This document shows positions 52,295 to 60,102 of a stretch of DNA of 64,000 nucleotides, one piece after another. A model generated the notes under the pieces. It ran no database searches. It was not told the origin of the DNA and was given only the letters and a program-made list of their open reading frames with translations. The stretch's first letter is position 1. Each line of letters begins with the position of its first letter. This stretch comes from an uncultured Myxococcales bacterium (GTDB taxonomy: Bacteria; Myxococcota_A; UBA9042), in contig CAJBNH010000143.1 in assembly GCA_903955385.1 (NCBI GenBank), positions 62,001-126,000 of the forward strand. Direction: 5' to 3'. The translations under genes and the position numbers were made by a program.

Positions 52295-52657
52295 ATGCAA
52301 CGCGCACAGATGGCCCACGCAAACCAGTCGACGTCTCTGGCAGACCTGCTCGAGCGCGTGCTCGACAAGGGCGTCGTCATCGTCGGTGACATCAAGATCA
52401 AGCTGGTCGACGTCGAGCTGCTGTCCATCCAAATCCGCCTGGTCATCTGCTCGGTGGACCGGGCGCGAGAGATGGGGCTGGACTGGTGGATGCGCAACGA
52501 GGAGTTCTCCTCGAACGCGAACAAAGAGCCGGCGCGCGTGACCGTCGGCGCCGAAGTCGGCGCGCTGGCGCACCTGTCGGTCTCGCAGGAGATCACCCAA
52601 CTGCGTCAGCGGCTTGCCATGCTGGAGACCGAACTGGCCGAGGGCTCGCCCCGATGA
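52295..52657 (+). CDS. gvpJ: GvpA-family accessory protein GvpJ
   Basis: 120 residues. Residues ~12-60 hold the GvpA-like fold (SLADLLERVLDKGVVIVGDI, KIKLVDVELLSIQIRLVICS), followed by VDRAREMGLDWW, the mark of GvpJ-type proteins. The C-terminal ~55 residues form a coiled helix (EITQLRQRLAMLETELAEG). GvpJ/M proteins are thought to form or nucleate the conical tips. It is the last gvp gene; the hybrid kinase follows after 55 bases and may be on the same transcript. Confidence 0.9.
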   Translation: MQRAQMAHANQSTSLADLLERVLDKGVVIVGDIKIKLVDVELLSIQIRLVICSVDRAREMGLDWWMRNEEFSSNANKEPARVTVGAEVGALAHLSVSQEITQLRQRLAMLETELAEGSPR

Positions 52658-52712
52658 CGCTGCGGCCAGCCGACTCCCGGCGAAGGGGGAGCGGCGACCG
52701 GGAGTAAGGGAA

Positions 52713-55139
52713 GTGGACAGCGACCGTCTCAAGATTTTGGCGATCGATGACAATCGCAGCAATCTTGCGAGATTGAGGTCTCTGTTTGCCGCGGCATTGC
52801 CCGACTGCAGCTTGATCACGGCCACCGATGGCGCCGAGGGCATCCTGCTCGCCCGTCAGGAGGACCCGGACGCCATTCTGCTCGACGTCATCATGCCCGG
52901 ACTCGACGGCTTTGCCGTGTGTCGGCGCTTGAAGTCCGAAGAGCACTTGCGGGACATTCCGGTCGTCTTTCTCACGTCCATGCGATCAGGACGCGAGAGC
53001 CGCGCCCTTGCCTTGGCCGCCGGGGCCGAAGCCTTCCTGTCCAGACCGTTTGATGACTCGGACCTGACCGCGCAGGTCAAGGCGATGGCCAAGGTCAAGG
53101 TCGCCAACCGCATCCGACGGATGGAGCACGATGAGCTGGCTGCGTTGGTCGCCGACCGCACCAGAGAGCTCGAGCTCGAGCTGGCCGAGCGCCGTCGGGT
53201 GGAAGCGGCACTGCGCAAAAGCGAGGCCAAGTACCGCGATCTGACCGAGAACATGACGGATCTGGTGTTCGTCGTCGCCCCTGACGGGGTGCTGACCTAT
53301 CTCAGCCAAGCGGCCTTCGCCCTGACCGGTCACCTGGCAGACGAGCTGGTGGGGCGGCGGTTCATCGGGCTGGTCCACGAGGAGGACGTGGCCGAGGTTG
53401 AGCAAGCCTTTGCCGCGCTCATGGGGCACCCGCATCCGGAGCCGTATGAGCTTCGCATTCGGAACAAGCGCGGCGAAATCCGCTGGATTCGCCTGTCCTG
53501 TCGCCAAGTGGTCGATGCTGGGCGAGTCACCGGCCTGCAGGGTGTGGCGACCGACATCTCGAACCGAAAGTCCACGGAGACCCAGCGCGAGCACCTCGCG
53601 ACGGCGATTGATCAAGTCGCCGAGTCCGTGGTGGTGACGGACAAGGACGGGACCATTGTGTACGTCAACCCGACCTTCGAGTCGGTGACGGGCTATGCGC
53701 GAGAGGAAGTTCTGGGCAGGAACGTCCGCCTGACCAAGAGCGGCGTGCAGGACGACGCCTTCTACCGGAGCCTGTGGACCACGATTCTGGGCGGCAAGAC
53801 GTGGCATGGGCGGATGGTGAACAGGCGGAAGGACGGAGCCCTCTTCTCGGAGGAAGTCATCATCTCGCCCGTGCGTGACCCAGACGGGTCCGTGACGGCC
53901 TATGTCGCCGTCAAGCGGGACATTTCCGACCGCCTTGCGCTGGAGGCCCAGCTCCTTCATGCCCAGAAGATGGAGAGCATCGGGCGACTCGCCGCCGGGG
54001 TGGCCCACGACTTCAACAACCTCCTGACCGTCATCCTGAGTCATGCGGCCTTCGGACTGGCGTCGGTCGGCGCGAGCGACGCGGTGCGGGAAAACTTGCT
54101 GGAGGTGCGCAAGGCCGGGGAGCGAGGCGCGGCGCTGACCCGGCAGCTGCTCGTGTTCAGTCGCAAGCGGGCGTCGCAGCGCCAGCTGCTGGACCTCAAC
54201 GTGGTGATCACCGACCTCAAGCGCATGTTGCAGACCTTGATCGGCGAGGACATCGAGGTCGTGCACCTCCCTGCCGCGGCGCCCTGCTGGGTAGACGCCA
54301 ACATCGGCGAGATCGAGCAGATGATCATGAATCTGGCCGTCAATGCGCGAGACGCCATGCACGAAGGCGGCCGCTTCACCATCGAGACAGCGAACGTCAC
54401 CTTCGACGCGACCGCAGCGGCCCGGCACGACGGGGCGGCGCCCGGGCGCTATGTGCAGCTCACGGTCAGCGACTCAGGTCTTGGTATGGACGAACGCACC
54501 ATGGCCCAGGCATTCGAGCCGTTCTTCACCACCAAGGTGGCAGGCAAGGGAACCGGCTTGGGGCTATCGATCGTGTACGGCATCGTGCAGCAGAGTGGCG
54601 GCAGCATCTTGGTCCGCAGCCAGGTGGGGCTGGGCACTACGTTCACGGTCTGCCTGCCGCGTGGGACACCGGGTCCCGGGGTGGCCGAACTTCCGCCCAT
54701 GGAGACCGTGCGCCGAGGTCGCTGCACCGAGACGATTCTGGTGGCTGAGGACGAGGATGCACTGCGCAAGGCCGTGGTACGAATCCTCACCGCGGCCGGC
54801 TATGTGGTGCTGGATGCCATCGATGCCAAGGATGCCCTGGCGATCGGCGCAAGCCACAAGGGCAGAATCGACCTGTTGCTGTCGGACATGGTGATGCCCC
54901 ACACAAGCGGTCGCCTGCTGGCGATGGCGTTGACGAGAGAGAGACCGGATATCAAGGTGTTGTTCATGTCCGGCTATGCCGATGACCTGGTCGACGACCA
55001 GCTCAAGTGCGGCGCGGCCGTGCATCTGCTCGCCAAGCCATTCTCCAGCGCCGACTTGACCAGCAGGGTAAGGGCGGTGTTGGACGGAAGTGTGTCGGTC
55101 GGAAATCATGACCCTTCTGTGGCACCGGAGCATCGCTGA
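52713..55139 (+). CDS. Hybrid histidine kinase REC-PAS-PAS-HisKA-HATPase-REC (copy 1)
   Basis: 808 residues from the GTG at 52713. An N-terminal receiver opens the protein (ILAIDDN; Asp58 in LLDVIMPGLDG; FLSRPF). A coiled linker leads to two PAS domains (DLVFVVAPDGVLTYLSQAAF; SVVVTDKDGTIVYVNPTFES, the second with a PAC-like WHGRMVNRRKDGALF). HisKA has AAGVAHDFNNLLTVILSH (His432), and the ATPase has NLAVNARDA, DSGLGMDE and GKGTGLGLS. A C-terminal receiver has Asp725 (LLSDMVMPHTSG) and LLAKPFS. It is soluble and complete. Being 55 bases downstream of gvpJ in the same direction, it is probably part of the gas vesicle regulon. A paralogue of the same architecture lies at 60103. Confidence 0.9.
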   Translation: MDSDRLKILAIDDNRSNLARLRSLFAAALPDCSLITATDGAEGILLARQEDPDAILLDVIMPGLDGFAVCRRLKSEEHLRDIPVVFLTSMRSGRESRALALAAGAEAFLSRPFDDSDLTAQVKAMAKVKVANRIRRMEHDELAALVADRTRELELELAERRRVEAALRKSEAKYRDLTENMTDLVFVVAPDGVLTYLSQAAFALTGHLADELVGRRFIGLVHEEDVAEVEQAFAALMGHPHPEPYELRIRNKRGEIRWIRLSCRQVVDAGRVTGLQGVATDISNRKSTETQREHLATAIDQVAESVVVTDKDGTIVYVNPTFESVTGYAREEVLGRNVRLTKSGVQDDAFYRSLWTTILGGKTWHGRMVNRRKDGALFSEEVIISPVRDPDGSVTAYVAVKRDISDRLALEAQLLHAQKMESIGRLAAGVAHDFNNLLTVILSHAAFGLASVGASDAVRENLLEVRKAGERGAALTRQLLVFSRKRASQRQLLDLNVVITDLKRMLQTLIGEDIEVVHLPAAAPCWVDANIGEIEQMIMNLAVNARDAMHEGGRFTIETANVTFDATAAARHDGAAPGRYVQLTVSDSGLGMDERTMAQAFEPFFTTKVAGKGTGLGLSIVYGIVQQSGGSILVRSQVGLGTTFTVCLPRGTPGPGVAELPPMETVRRGRCTETILVAEDEDALRKAVVRILTAAGYVVLDAIDAKDALAIGASHKGRIDLLLSDMVMPHTSGRLLAMALTRERPDIKVLFMSGYADDLVDDQLKCGAAVHLLAKPFSSADLTSRVRAVLDGSVSVGNHDPSVAPEHR

Positions 55140-55305
55140 GTTCTTCGCGCGAAGGTTCCGCAGGCGTAACGGGGCGGTGAAGGAAACGGTCATAGACGCG
55201 CCCGCTGGTGCCGCCTAGACTGTCTCGGAAAGTTGTCGTGCTTGGGCGACCCTGCGGTTGCTTGACGAGATCCCGGCGGCGCAGTCTGCGCACCGCAAGG
55301 CGAAC

Positions 55306-57876
55306 ATGGCGAAGCGTCGCAGCCCTGAAGCGCTTTCCGTGTTGCGGCCCGAGCCGCCGCCAGACGCCTTGGCGGATTTTCCAATTGTCGGCATTGGCGC
55401 AGCAGCGGGTGGTTTCGTTGCCGTGCGGGATTTCTTCGCCGGCATGCCTGCCGACCTTGTCATGGGCATGGCGTTCGTGGTGGTCCAGCACCCGGACGCG
55501 GACCACGCTGCGCTGGACAGCAAAGTCATCGGCACGCTGACCCGAATGCCGGTCTTCGACGTCAACGAAGTCGTAGTGGTCAAGGCCAACTGCGTCTACG
55601 TCGGTCCCGTCGGGTGCGACCTCGCGCTGTGGGACGGCACGCTGCAACCTCACCAAACGCAGGGAACGTCCGCGGTTGGCCAGCCCATTGACCAGTTCTT
55701 TCAGAGCTTGGCGCTGGACCATGGTGCGCGTGCGGTCGGCGTCGTCCTGTCCGGCGCCGGCAACGACGGCGCTGCGGGTTTGCGGGAAATCAAGGCCCAC
55801 GGCGGGTTTGCGATGGTGCAGTTCCCCGATTCGGCAGAATTCGGAGACATGCCTCGCAGCGCCGTCGCCACCGGCGTCGTCGATGCGCTGCTGCCGCCCT
55901 TCGAGATGGCAGACCGGCTCCTCTGCAACGGTGCCAGCGCGCGTGAGCGTCAGCTCTCGGTGCTGACCGCGGACCGCTTGCCTGAATTTGAACGTGGGCT
56001 GCGCAAGATCCTCGCTATTCTGCGCGATCGAACTCACCACGACCTGTCGGCCTACAAGCGGGACAGACTCGTTCGCTGTGTCGAGCGGCGAATGGCCGCT
56101 TGTGGCGGTCTCTCGATCCGCGAGTATGTCGAGCACTTGCGTCACACGGCTGACGAACCGGAGGCACTGTTCTGCGACAGTCTCATTGGCGTCACCTCCT
56201 TCTTCAGAGATCCTGACCACTTTCAAGAGCTTGCCGAGTCGGTGCTGTCCCGCCTTGTGGCCCGCTCCAGGCAGGACCGCATCATTCGCGTCTGGTCCGC
56301 CGGGTGCTCCACGGGAGAAGAGGCCTACTCCCTTGCCATCCTGCTGCACGAGCAGCTGGAGATCAGCCGTTACAGCCGAACCGTGATGTTGTTCGCCTCA
56401 GACATCGACGGCCGCGCAGTGCGCATCGCTCGTGCCGGAATCTACCCGGCCAGCATCGCCGCCGATGTCTCGCCGGAACGCCTCTGTCGTTACTTCACCG
56501 TCACGTCTGGAGGGGATGCCTACAAGATCCACAGAAGCATTCGCGACATGGTGGTGTTCTGCGAGCATGACGTGACGAAGGACCCCCTCTTCAACAAGAT
56601 GGACCTGATCGTCTGCCGCAACCTGCTGATCTACCTGGGCCTCGACCAGCAGCAGAAGGTTCTTGGCACCTTCAGGTCCGCGTTGAAACCAGACGGCGCG
56701 CTGTTCCTCGGTTCGGCCGAAGGGCTGGGCGCACTGACTGCGGACTTCCGCACAATCGATGCCAAGTCCAGGCTGTTTGGCTGTCCGCCCGCCGCTACGG
56801 TGGACCCGCTCGCGGTCGACCTGGCCTTTGTTCCCTTGCAGGCAGCCGCCCACGCGACGCCTCAACCCCGGGAAGCAGTTCCCGCGGTCGAGGCGGTCCA
56901 GACGCAGCTGCACCTTACACAGCCGCGGGTCACCGGGGACGACTATCTGGACTCGACCATCGGCAAGCTGCAGCGCGTTTGCGACGACCTGCGATGCGTG
57001 AACCAGGAGCTGTTGTCGATCAATGAGGAGCTGCGCTCGACCAACGACGAGCTGTCGGCCTCGGGGCGGGCCTCGCAGCTCTCGGCAGAAACGATCGAGC
57101 TTGCCAACGTCAGGGCGCGCAACAGCTTGGTAGACCTTGCCCGCGTCAATGACGACATGGTCAACCTGTTGTCGGGTACGGGCATTGCCAGTCTGTTTCT
57201 CGACACCCAGCTGCGCATTCGCCGGGTGACTCCGGGCATCGAAGACCTCATCTGCGTCATGCCAACCGACGTCGGCCGCCCGCTGGCGCACTTTGCCACT
57301 CAACTGCTTGGCTGTGACGGCTTGGCGGAAGACCTGAGCGGCGTGCTGGAAACGCTGCTGCCGTTGGAGAGGGAGGTCTCGTCGCAGTCCGGCAAGTCCT
57401 ACCTGATGCGCATCCACCCCAGCCAGCGAAAGTCGGGGCAGGTGGACGGGGTGGCGCTGTCGTTTGTCGAGGTCACGGAAAGCGTCAACACGCGACGGAC
57501 CCTCGCGCTCGCCGTTGCGGCCCAGGAAGAGGCAGCGTGCATCGCAAGGGTGGGAGGCTGGGAGTTCGACGCTTCGACCGGACGCATGTCGTGCTCTGCC
57601 GAGGCACTGCGGAGCTTCGGCACCGATCCGGTGGGGCCCCTCGACCTCGACGGGCTACTGGTCTTGATTGAGCCTGATTCCAGGCACTCTGTTGCCGTGG
57701 CCGCACAAGCCTCGTTGGAAACCGGCGCACGCTGGGACATCGAGGTTCCGCTGGTCGCCGCCAAGGACCGCGCCAAGTGGGTCCGCCTCATCTGTCACCC
57801 CCGTGTCGAGAGCGGCCGAACGGTGTCCTTGCACTGCGCGGTCCAGGACATTACCGAGCGCAGGGGGGCCGAGTGA
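55306..57876 (+). CDS. CheB-CheR-PAS-PAS fusion with an inactive-looking CheB
   Basis: 856 residues from the ATG at 55306; a TTG at 55258 would add 16 residues. The CheB domain has the fold (FPIVGIGAAAGGFVAV, VVQHPDADH, LSGAGNDGAAGL), but the nucleophile serine of G-x-S-x-G-G is Ala33, so methylesterase activity is unlikely. CheR is complete: the N-terminal domain (YKRDRLVRCVERRM, SLIGVTSFFRD) and the SAM part (SAGCSTGEEAYSLAILL, IVCRNLLIYLGL). A coiled coil (SINEELRSTNDELSA) and two PAS domains follow, with no kinase. It probably methylates glutamates on a partner protein in response to a PAS signal. No receptor gene is nearby. Confidence 0.85.
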   Translation: MAKRRSPEALSVLRPEPPPDALADFPIVGIGAAAGGFVAVRDFFAGMPADLVMGMAFVVVQHPDADHAALDSKVIGTLTRMPVFDVNEVVVVKANCVYVGPVGCDLALWDGTLQPHQTQGTSAVGQPIDQFFQSLALDHGARAVGVVLSGAGNDGAAGLREIKAHGGFAMVQFPDSAEFGDMPRSAVATGVVDALLPPFEMADRLLCNGASARERQLSVLTADRLPEFERGLRKILAILRDRTHHDLSAYKRDRLVRCVERRMAACGGLSIREYVEHLRHTADEPEALFCDSLIGVTSFFRDPDHFQELAESVLSRLVARSRQDRIIRVWSAGCSTGEEAYSLAILLHEQLEISRYSRTVMLFASDIDGRAVRIARAGIYPASIAADVSPERLCRYFTVTSGGDAYKIHRSIRDMVVFCEHDVTKDPLFNKMDLIVCRNLLIYLGLDQQQKVLGTFRSALKPDGALFLGSAEGLGALTADFRTIDAKSRLFGCPPAATVDPLAVDLAFVPLQAAAHATPQPREAVPAVEAVQTQLHLTQPRVTGDDYLDSTIGKLQRVCDDLRCVNQELLSINEELRSTNDELSASGRASQLSAETIELANVRARNSLVDLARVNDDMVNLLSGTGIASLFLDTQLRIRRVTPGIEDLICVMPTDVGRPLAHFATQLLGCDGLAEDLSGVLETLLPLEREVSSQSGKSYLMRIHPSQRKSGQVDGVALSFVEVTESVNTRRTLALAVAAQEEAACIARVGGWEFDASTGRMSCSAEALRSFGTDPVGPLDLDGLLVLIEPDSRHSVAVAAQASLETGARWDIEVPLVAAKDRAKWVRLICHPRVESGRTVSLHCAVQDITERRGAE

Positions 57877-57931
57877 TCGGGCACACCCCTGCAACTGCGA
57901 GCGCGGAGCGTGCTCGCCGATTCGGAGCGTC

Positions 57932-59176
57932 ATGACGCAGAACACTGAGCGGCCGAAGGTGGCCTCCGTTACGCCAAACCTCACGGCCGGTACCTCAGGC
58001 GGCGAGGCTCCAATGAGCTCGACGTCGGCCAGCGCGTCGCTGCGCGGGCGAGCGGAAGCGCGGGTTGAGCGGGATGCCCGCGTCGCATCGGTGGAGCCGC
58101 CTCGGCCCGCGACCGCCGGCACGCTGGAGCGCGTCGTCCACGAGCTACGCGTGCACCAAATCGAACTCGAGATGCAGAACGAGGAGCTGCGCCGCGTGCG
58201 GACGGAGCTGGAAGTGTCCTTGCGGGAGCATTTCGAGATCTACGAGGTTGCGCCGATCGCGTACTGCACGGTTGACCCCGCCGGCATCATCCAGCGGGCC
58301 AATCTTGCGGCCGCCTCCTTGCTTGGTGAGACCCGGCTCGCGCTGATCGGGCGGCCGTTTGCCGCCTACCTCGCGAAGGAGCAGCAGGTGCTCCACTACC
58401 GGAACCATAGGAAACTGATGGAGAGCGGCGGTCCACTCTCCTGGGAGCTGGAGATGGTGCGCGCAGGCGGCGAGCGGCTTTGGGCGCAGCTGACCGCTAG
58501 CGTTGGCTACGACTCAGGCGGGGCTCTGGTGTTTCGCATCGCGATGACCGACCTGACCGAGTCGAGTCGACGGGAAATGGCCTTGCGCGAAAGTGAGGAC
58601 AGGTTTCGAGCACTTGTGGAATGGACCCCTGTTGCGCTGGTCGTGCATCGTCATGGACAAGTCGTCTATGCGAGTCCCTCGGCCGTGCGGCTGTTCGGGG
58701 CGGCTTCTGAACGGGATCTGGTGGGGCTGCCGCTGGCAGACCGGCTGCCAAGTGACATTCGTCTGCAGGTGCTCGGCATGGCCAGGACGTCCTCTGGACC
58801 TGGCAGTAACGGTCGCCCGCTGTTCGGCCGAGTCCTTCGCCTGTCGGGAGCGGCCGTCGACGTCGAGATTCACGGCTCGCCGATGGTCTACGACGGGGCC
58901 CCGGCTGCCTACCTGATTCTGCTGGACGCCACGGAACGCAAGCGGCTCGAGGTTGAAAACGCCCGTCTATGTGACCAGTTGCAGCCGACGCGCGAGCCAC
59001 GGGCACCGCCAGCGACGGACCAACAGCGGCAAGCCCTCGACGACGCACAACAAGAGGTGCTGGACTTGGTGGCCGCCGCCCTGGGCCGGGCCGAGCCGGA
59101 CTCTGCCCTGTTCACCAAACTCTCCGACTTGCAGGTCGCCGCTACCCGCGCGCGGGACGTGGCTTTGCGACTGTAG
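57932..59176 (+). CDS. PAS-PAS protein without an output domain
   Basis: 414 residues from the ATG at 57932. After a disordered leader, VHELRVHQIELEMQNEELRR is the coiled coil that normally precedes PAS domains in large kinases. PAS 1 begins EIYEVAPIAYCTVDPAGI; PAS 2 begins ALVEWTPVALVVHRHGQVVYAS. The C-terminal ~70 residues are helical (QALDDAQQEVLDLVAAALGR), where a HisKA hairpin would sit, but no phospho-acceptor His or ATPase follows before the stop. It is either a sensor that passes its state through contact or a truncated kinase. It follows the CheB/CheR fusion after 55 bases. Confidence 0.75.
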   Translation: MTQNTERPKVASVTPNLTAGTSGGEAPMSSTSASASLRGRAEARVERDARVASVEPPRPATAGTLERVVHELRVHQIELEMQNEELRRVRTELEVSLREHFEIYEVAPIAYCTVDPAGIIQRANLAAASLLGETRLALIGRPFAAYLAKEQQVLHYRNHRKLMESGGPLSWELEMVRAGGERLWAQLTASVGYDSGGALVFRIAMTDLTESSRREMALRESEDRFRALVEWTPVALVVHRHGQVVYASPSAVRLFGAASERDLVGLPLADRLPSDIRLQVLGMARTSSGPGSNGRPLFGRVLRLSGAAVDVEIHGSPMVYDGAPAAYLILLDATERKRLEVENARLCDQLQPTREPRAPPATDQQRQALDDAQQEVLDLVAAALGRAEPDSALFTKLSDLQVAATRARDVALRL

Positions 59177-59558
59177 AGCGTCTTTCCTCTGGTTCTGGGC
59201 ACCCTTGCGATGCGTTTCCAGTGAGTCGACATGGCCACGGGCGGCGAACGGGGGCCTCCGCCGCCGCGGGGCACAGCGCTTCAGAGGTCGTGAAGGACAA
59301 GGACCGGTCCTCCCCATTCCGGGAGTCCGCGCCCGAAGTCGGTACCGTGTCCAAGGCGCAAAGGCGATGGTTGCCTGGGGGAGCACGGTAATATTGCTTG
59401 TGTTATTGAGTAGTTGCCTTTGTCCCGGGAACTGTCGGTCGCACTTGGCACGGGACGTGTATGAGAGGAGCCGAACCTCGGCGGCTGAGGTTCGGGCAGA
59501 CCCGCGGGGACGTCAGCGTCCGAAGCCGCAACGTCATCGCGAGCGGAGAGGGCAAGCC
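59177..59558. other. Gene-free stretch of ~380 bases
   Basis: No convincing frame. A local AT-rich patch (TAATATTGCTTGTGTTATT, about 59389-59407) stands out against the GC-rich surroundings and may hold a promoter for the next gene, but no -35/-10 pair with normal spacing could be fitted. A sigma-54-like GG block at about 59446 lacks the -12 GC. Confidence 0.4.
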
Positions 59559-60086
59559 ATGCTGCGAAAGAGTAGACACGCTCAAATGCACACCCTCGTG
59601 TTCGTGTACGGCGAAATGCGAGTTGGCCGGACCTTGCATCGCGTGTTGAAGCGGGCCGTGCCGCTTGGTGTTGCCAGAACCCATCCCTCGTACGGGCTGT
59701 TCGACATGGACGAATTTCCGGCGATGGTGGCAGGCGGGACCACTGCGGTGACCGGAGAGCTCTGGCGGGCAAATCGGCGGACACTGGACGCCATCGACGC
59801 GCTGGAGGGGCACCCCGAGTTCTTTGTGCGGGACGAGGTTCGGTTGGAAGATGGCCGCACTGCGCTCGCCTGGCTGTTGCACCCTCATCGACGCGAGTGG
59901 GCGACCGCCTGCGTGGACTCGGGAGACTGGCTTGCCGATGCGAATCGACAAACGAGCGGTGCGCTAGTGGCCGGCCGAGGTGGCGATGCTGCCCCGACCG
60001 CCACGAAGCTTCGCGACCGGACGCCGCTGGAAAGGCCAGTACGACCACCTGTTGTACGTCGGCACTTGGTGCATGGCCTCGGATGA
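59559..60086 (+). CDS. Gamma-glutamylcyclotransferase-like (AIG2/GGCT) protein
   Basis: 175 residues from the ATG at 59559, behind GGAGAG; the ATG at 59586 is an alternative. LVFVYGEMRVGRTLHRVL matches the VFVYGTL-GxxNH opening of the GGCT fold. GELWRANRRTLDAIDALEGH, then FFVRDEVRLEDG, is the conserved second half, including the catalytic-type Glu in LEG. The enzyme family cleaves gamma-glutamyl amines or peptides to 5-oxoproline; many bacterial members are uncharacterised. The C-terminal ~40 residues are Arg/Pro-rich and unusual. It ends 16 bases before the next hybrid kinase and is likely co-transcribed with it. Confidence 0.7.
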   Translation: MLRKSRHAQMHTLVFVYGEMRVGRTLHRVLKRAVPLGVARTHPSYGLFDMDEFPAMVAGGTTAVTGELWRANRRTLDAIDALEGHPEFFVRDEVRLEDGRTALAWLLHPHRREWATACVDSGDWLADANRQTSGALVAGRGGDAAPTATKLRDRTPLERPVRPPVVRRHLVHGLG

Positions 60087-60102
60087 GTGGAGAGGAGGGA
60101 TT

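Noticed and set aside
59440-59458. Possible sigma-54 promoter (TGGCACGGGACGTGTA) before the cyclotransferase gene
   Set aside because: The -24 half fits, but the base pair at the -12 position is GT in place of the invariant GC.
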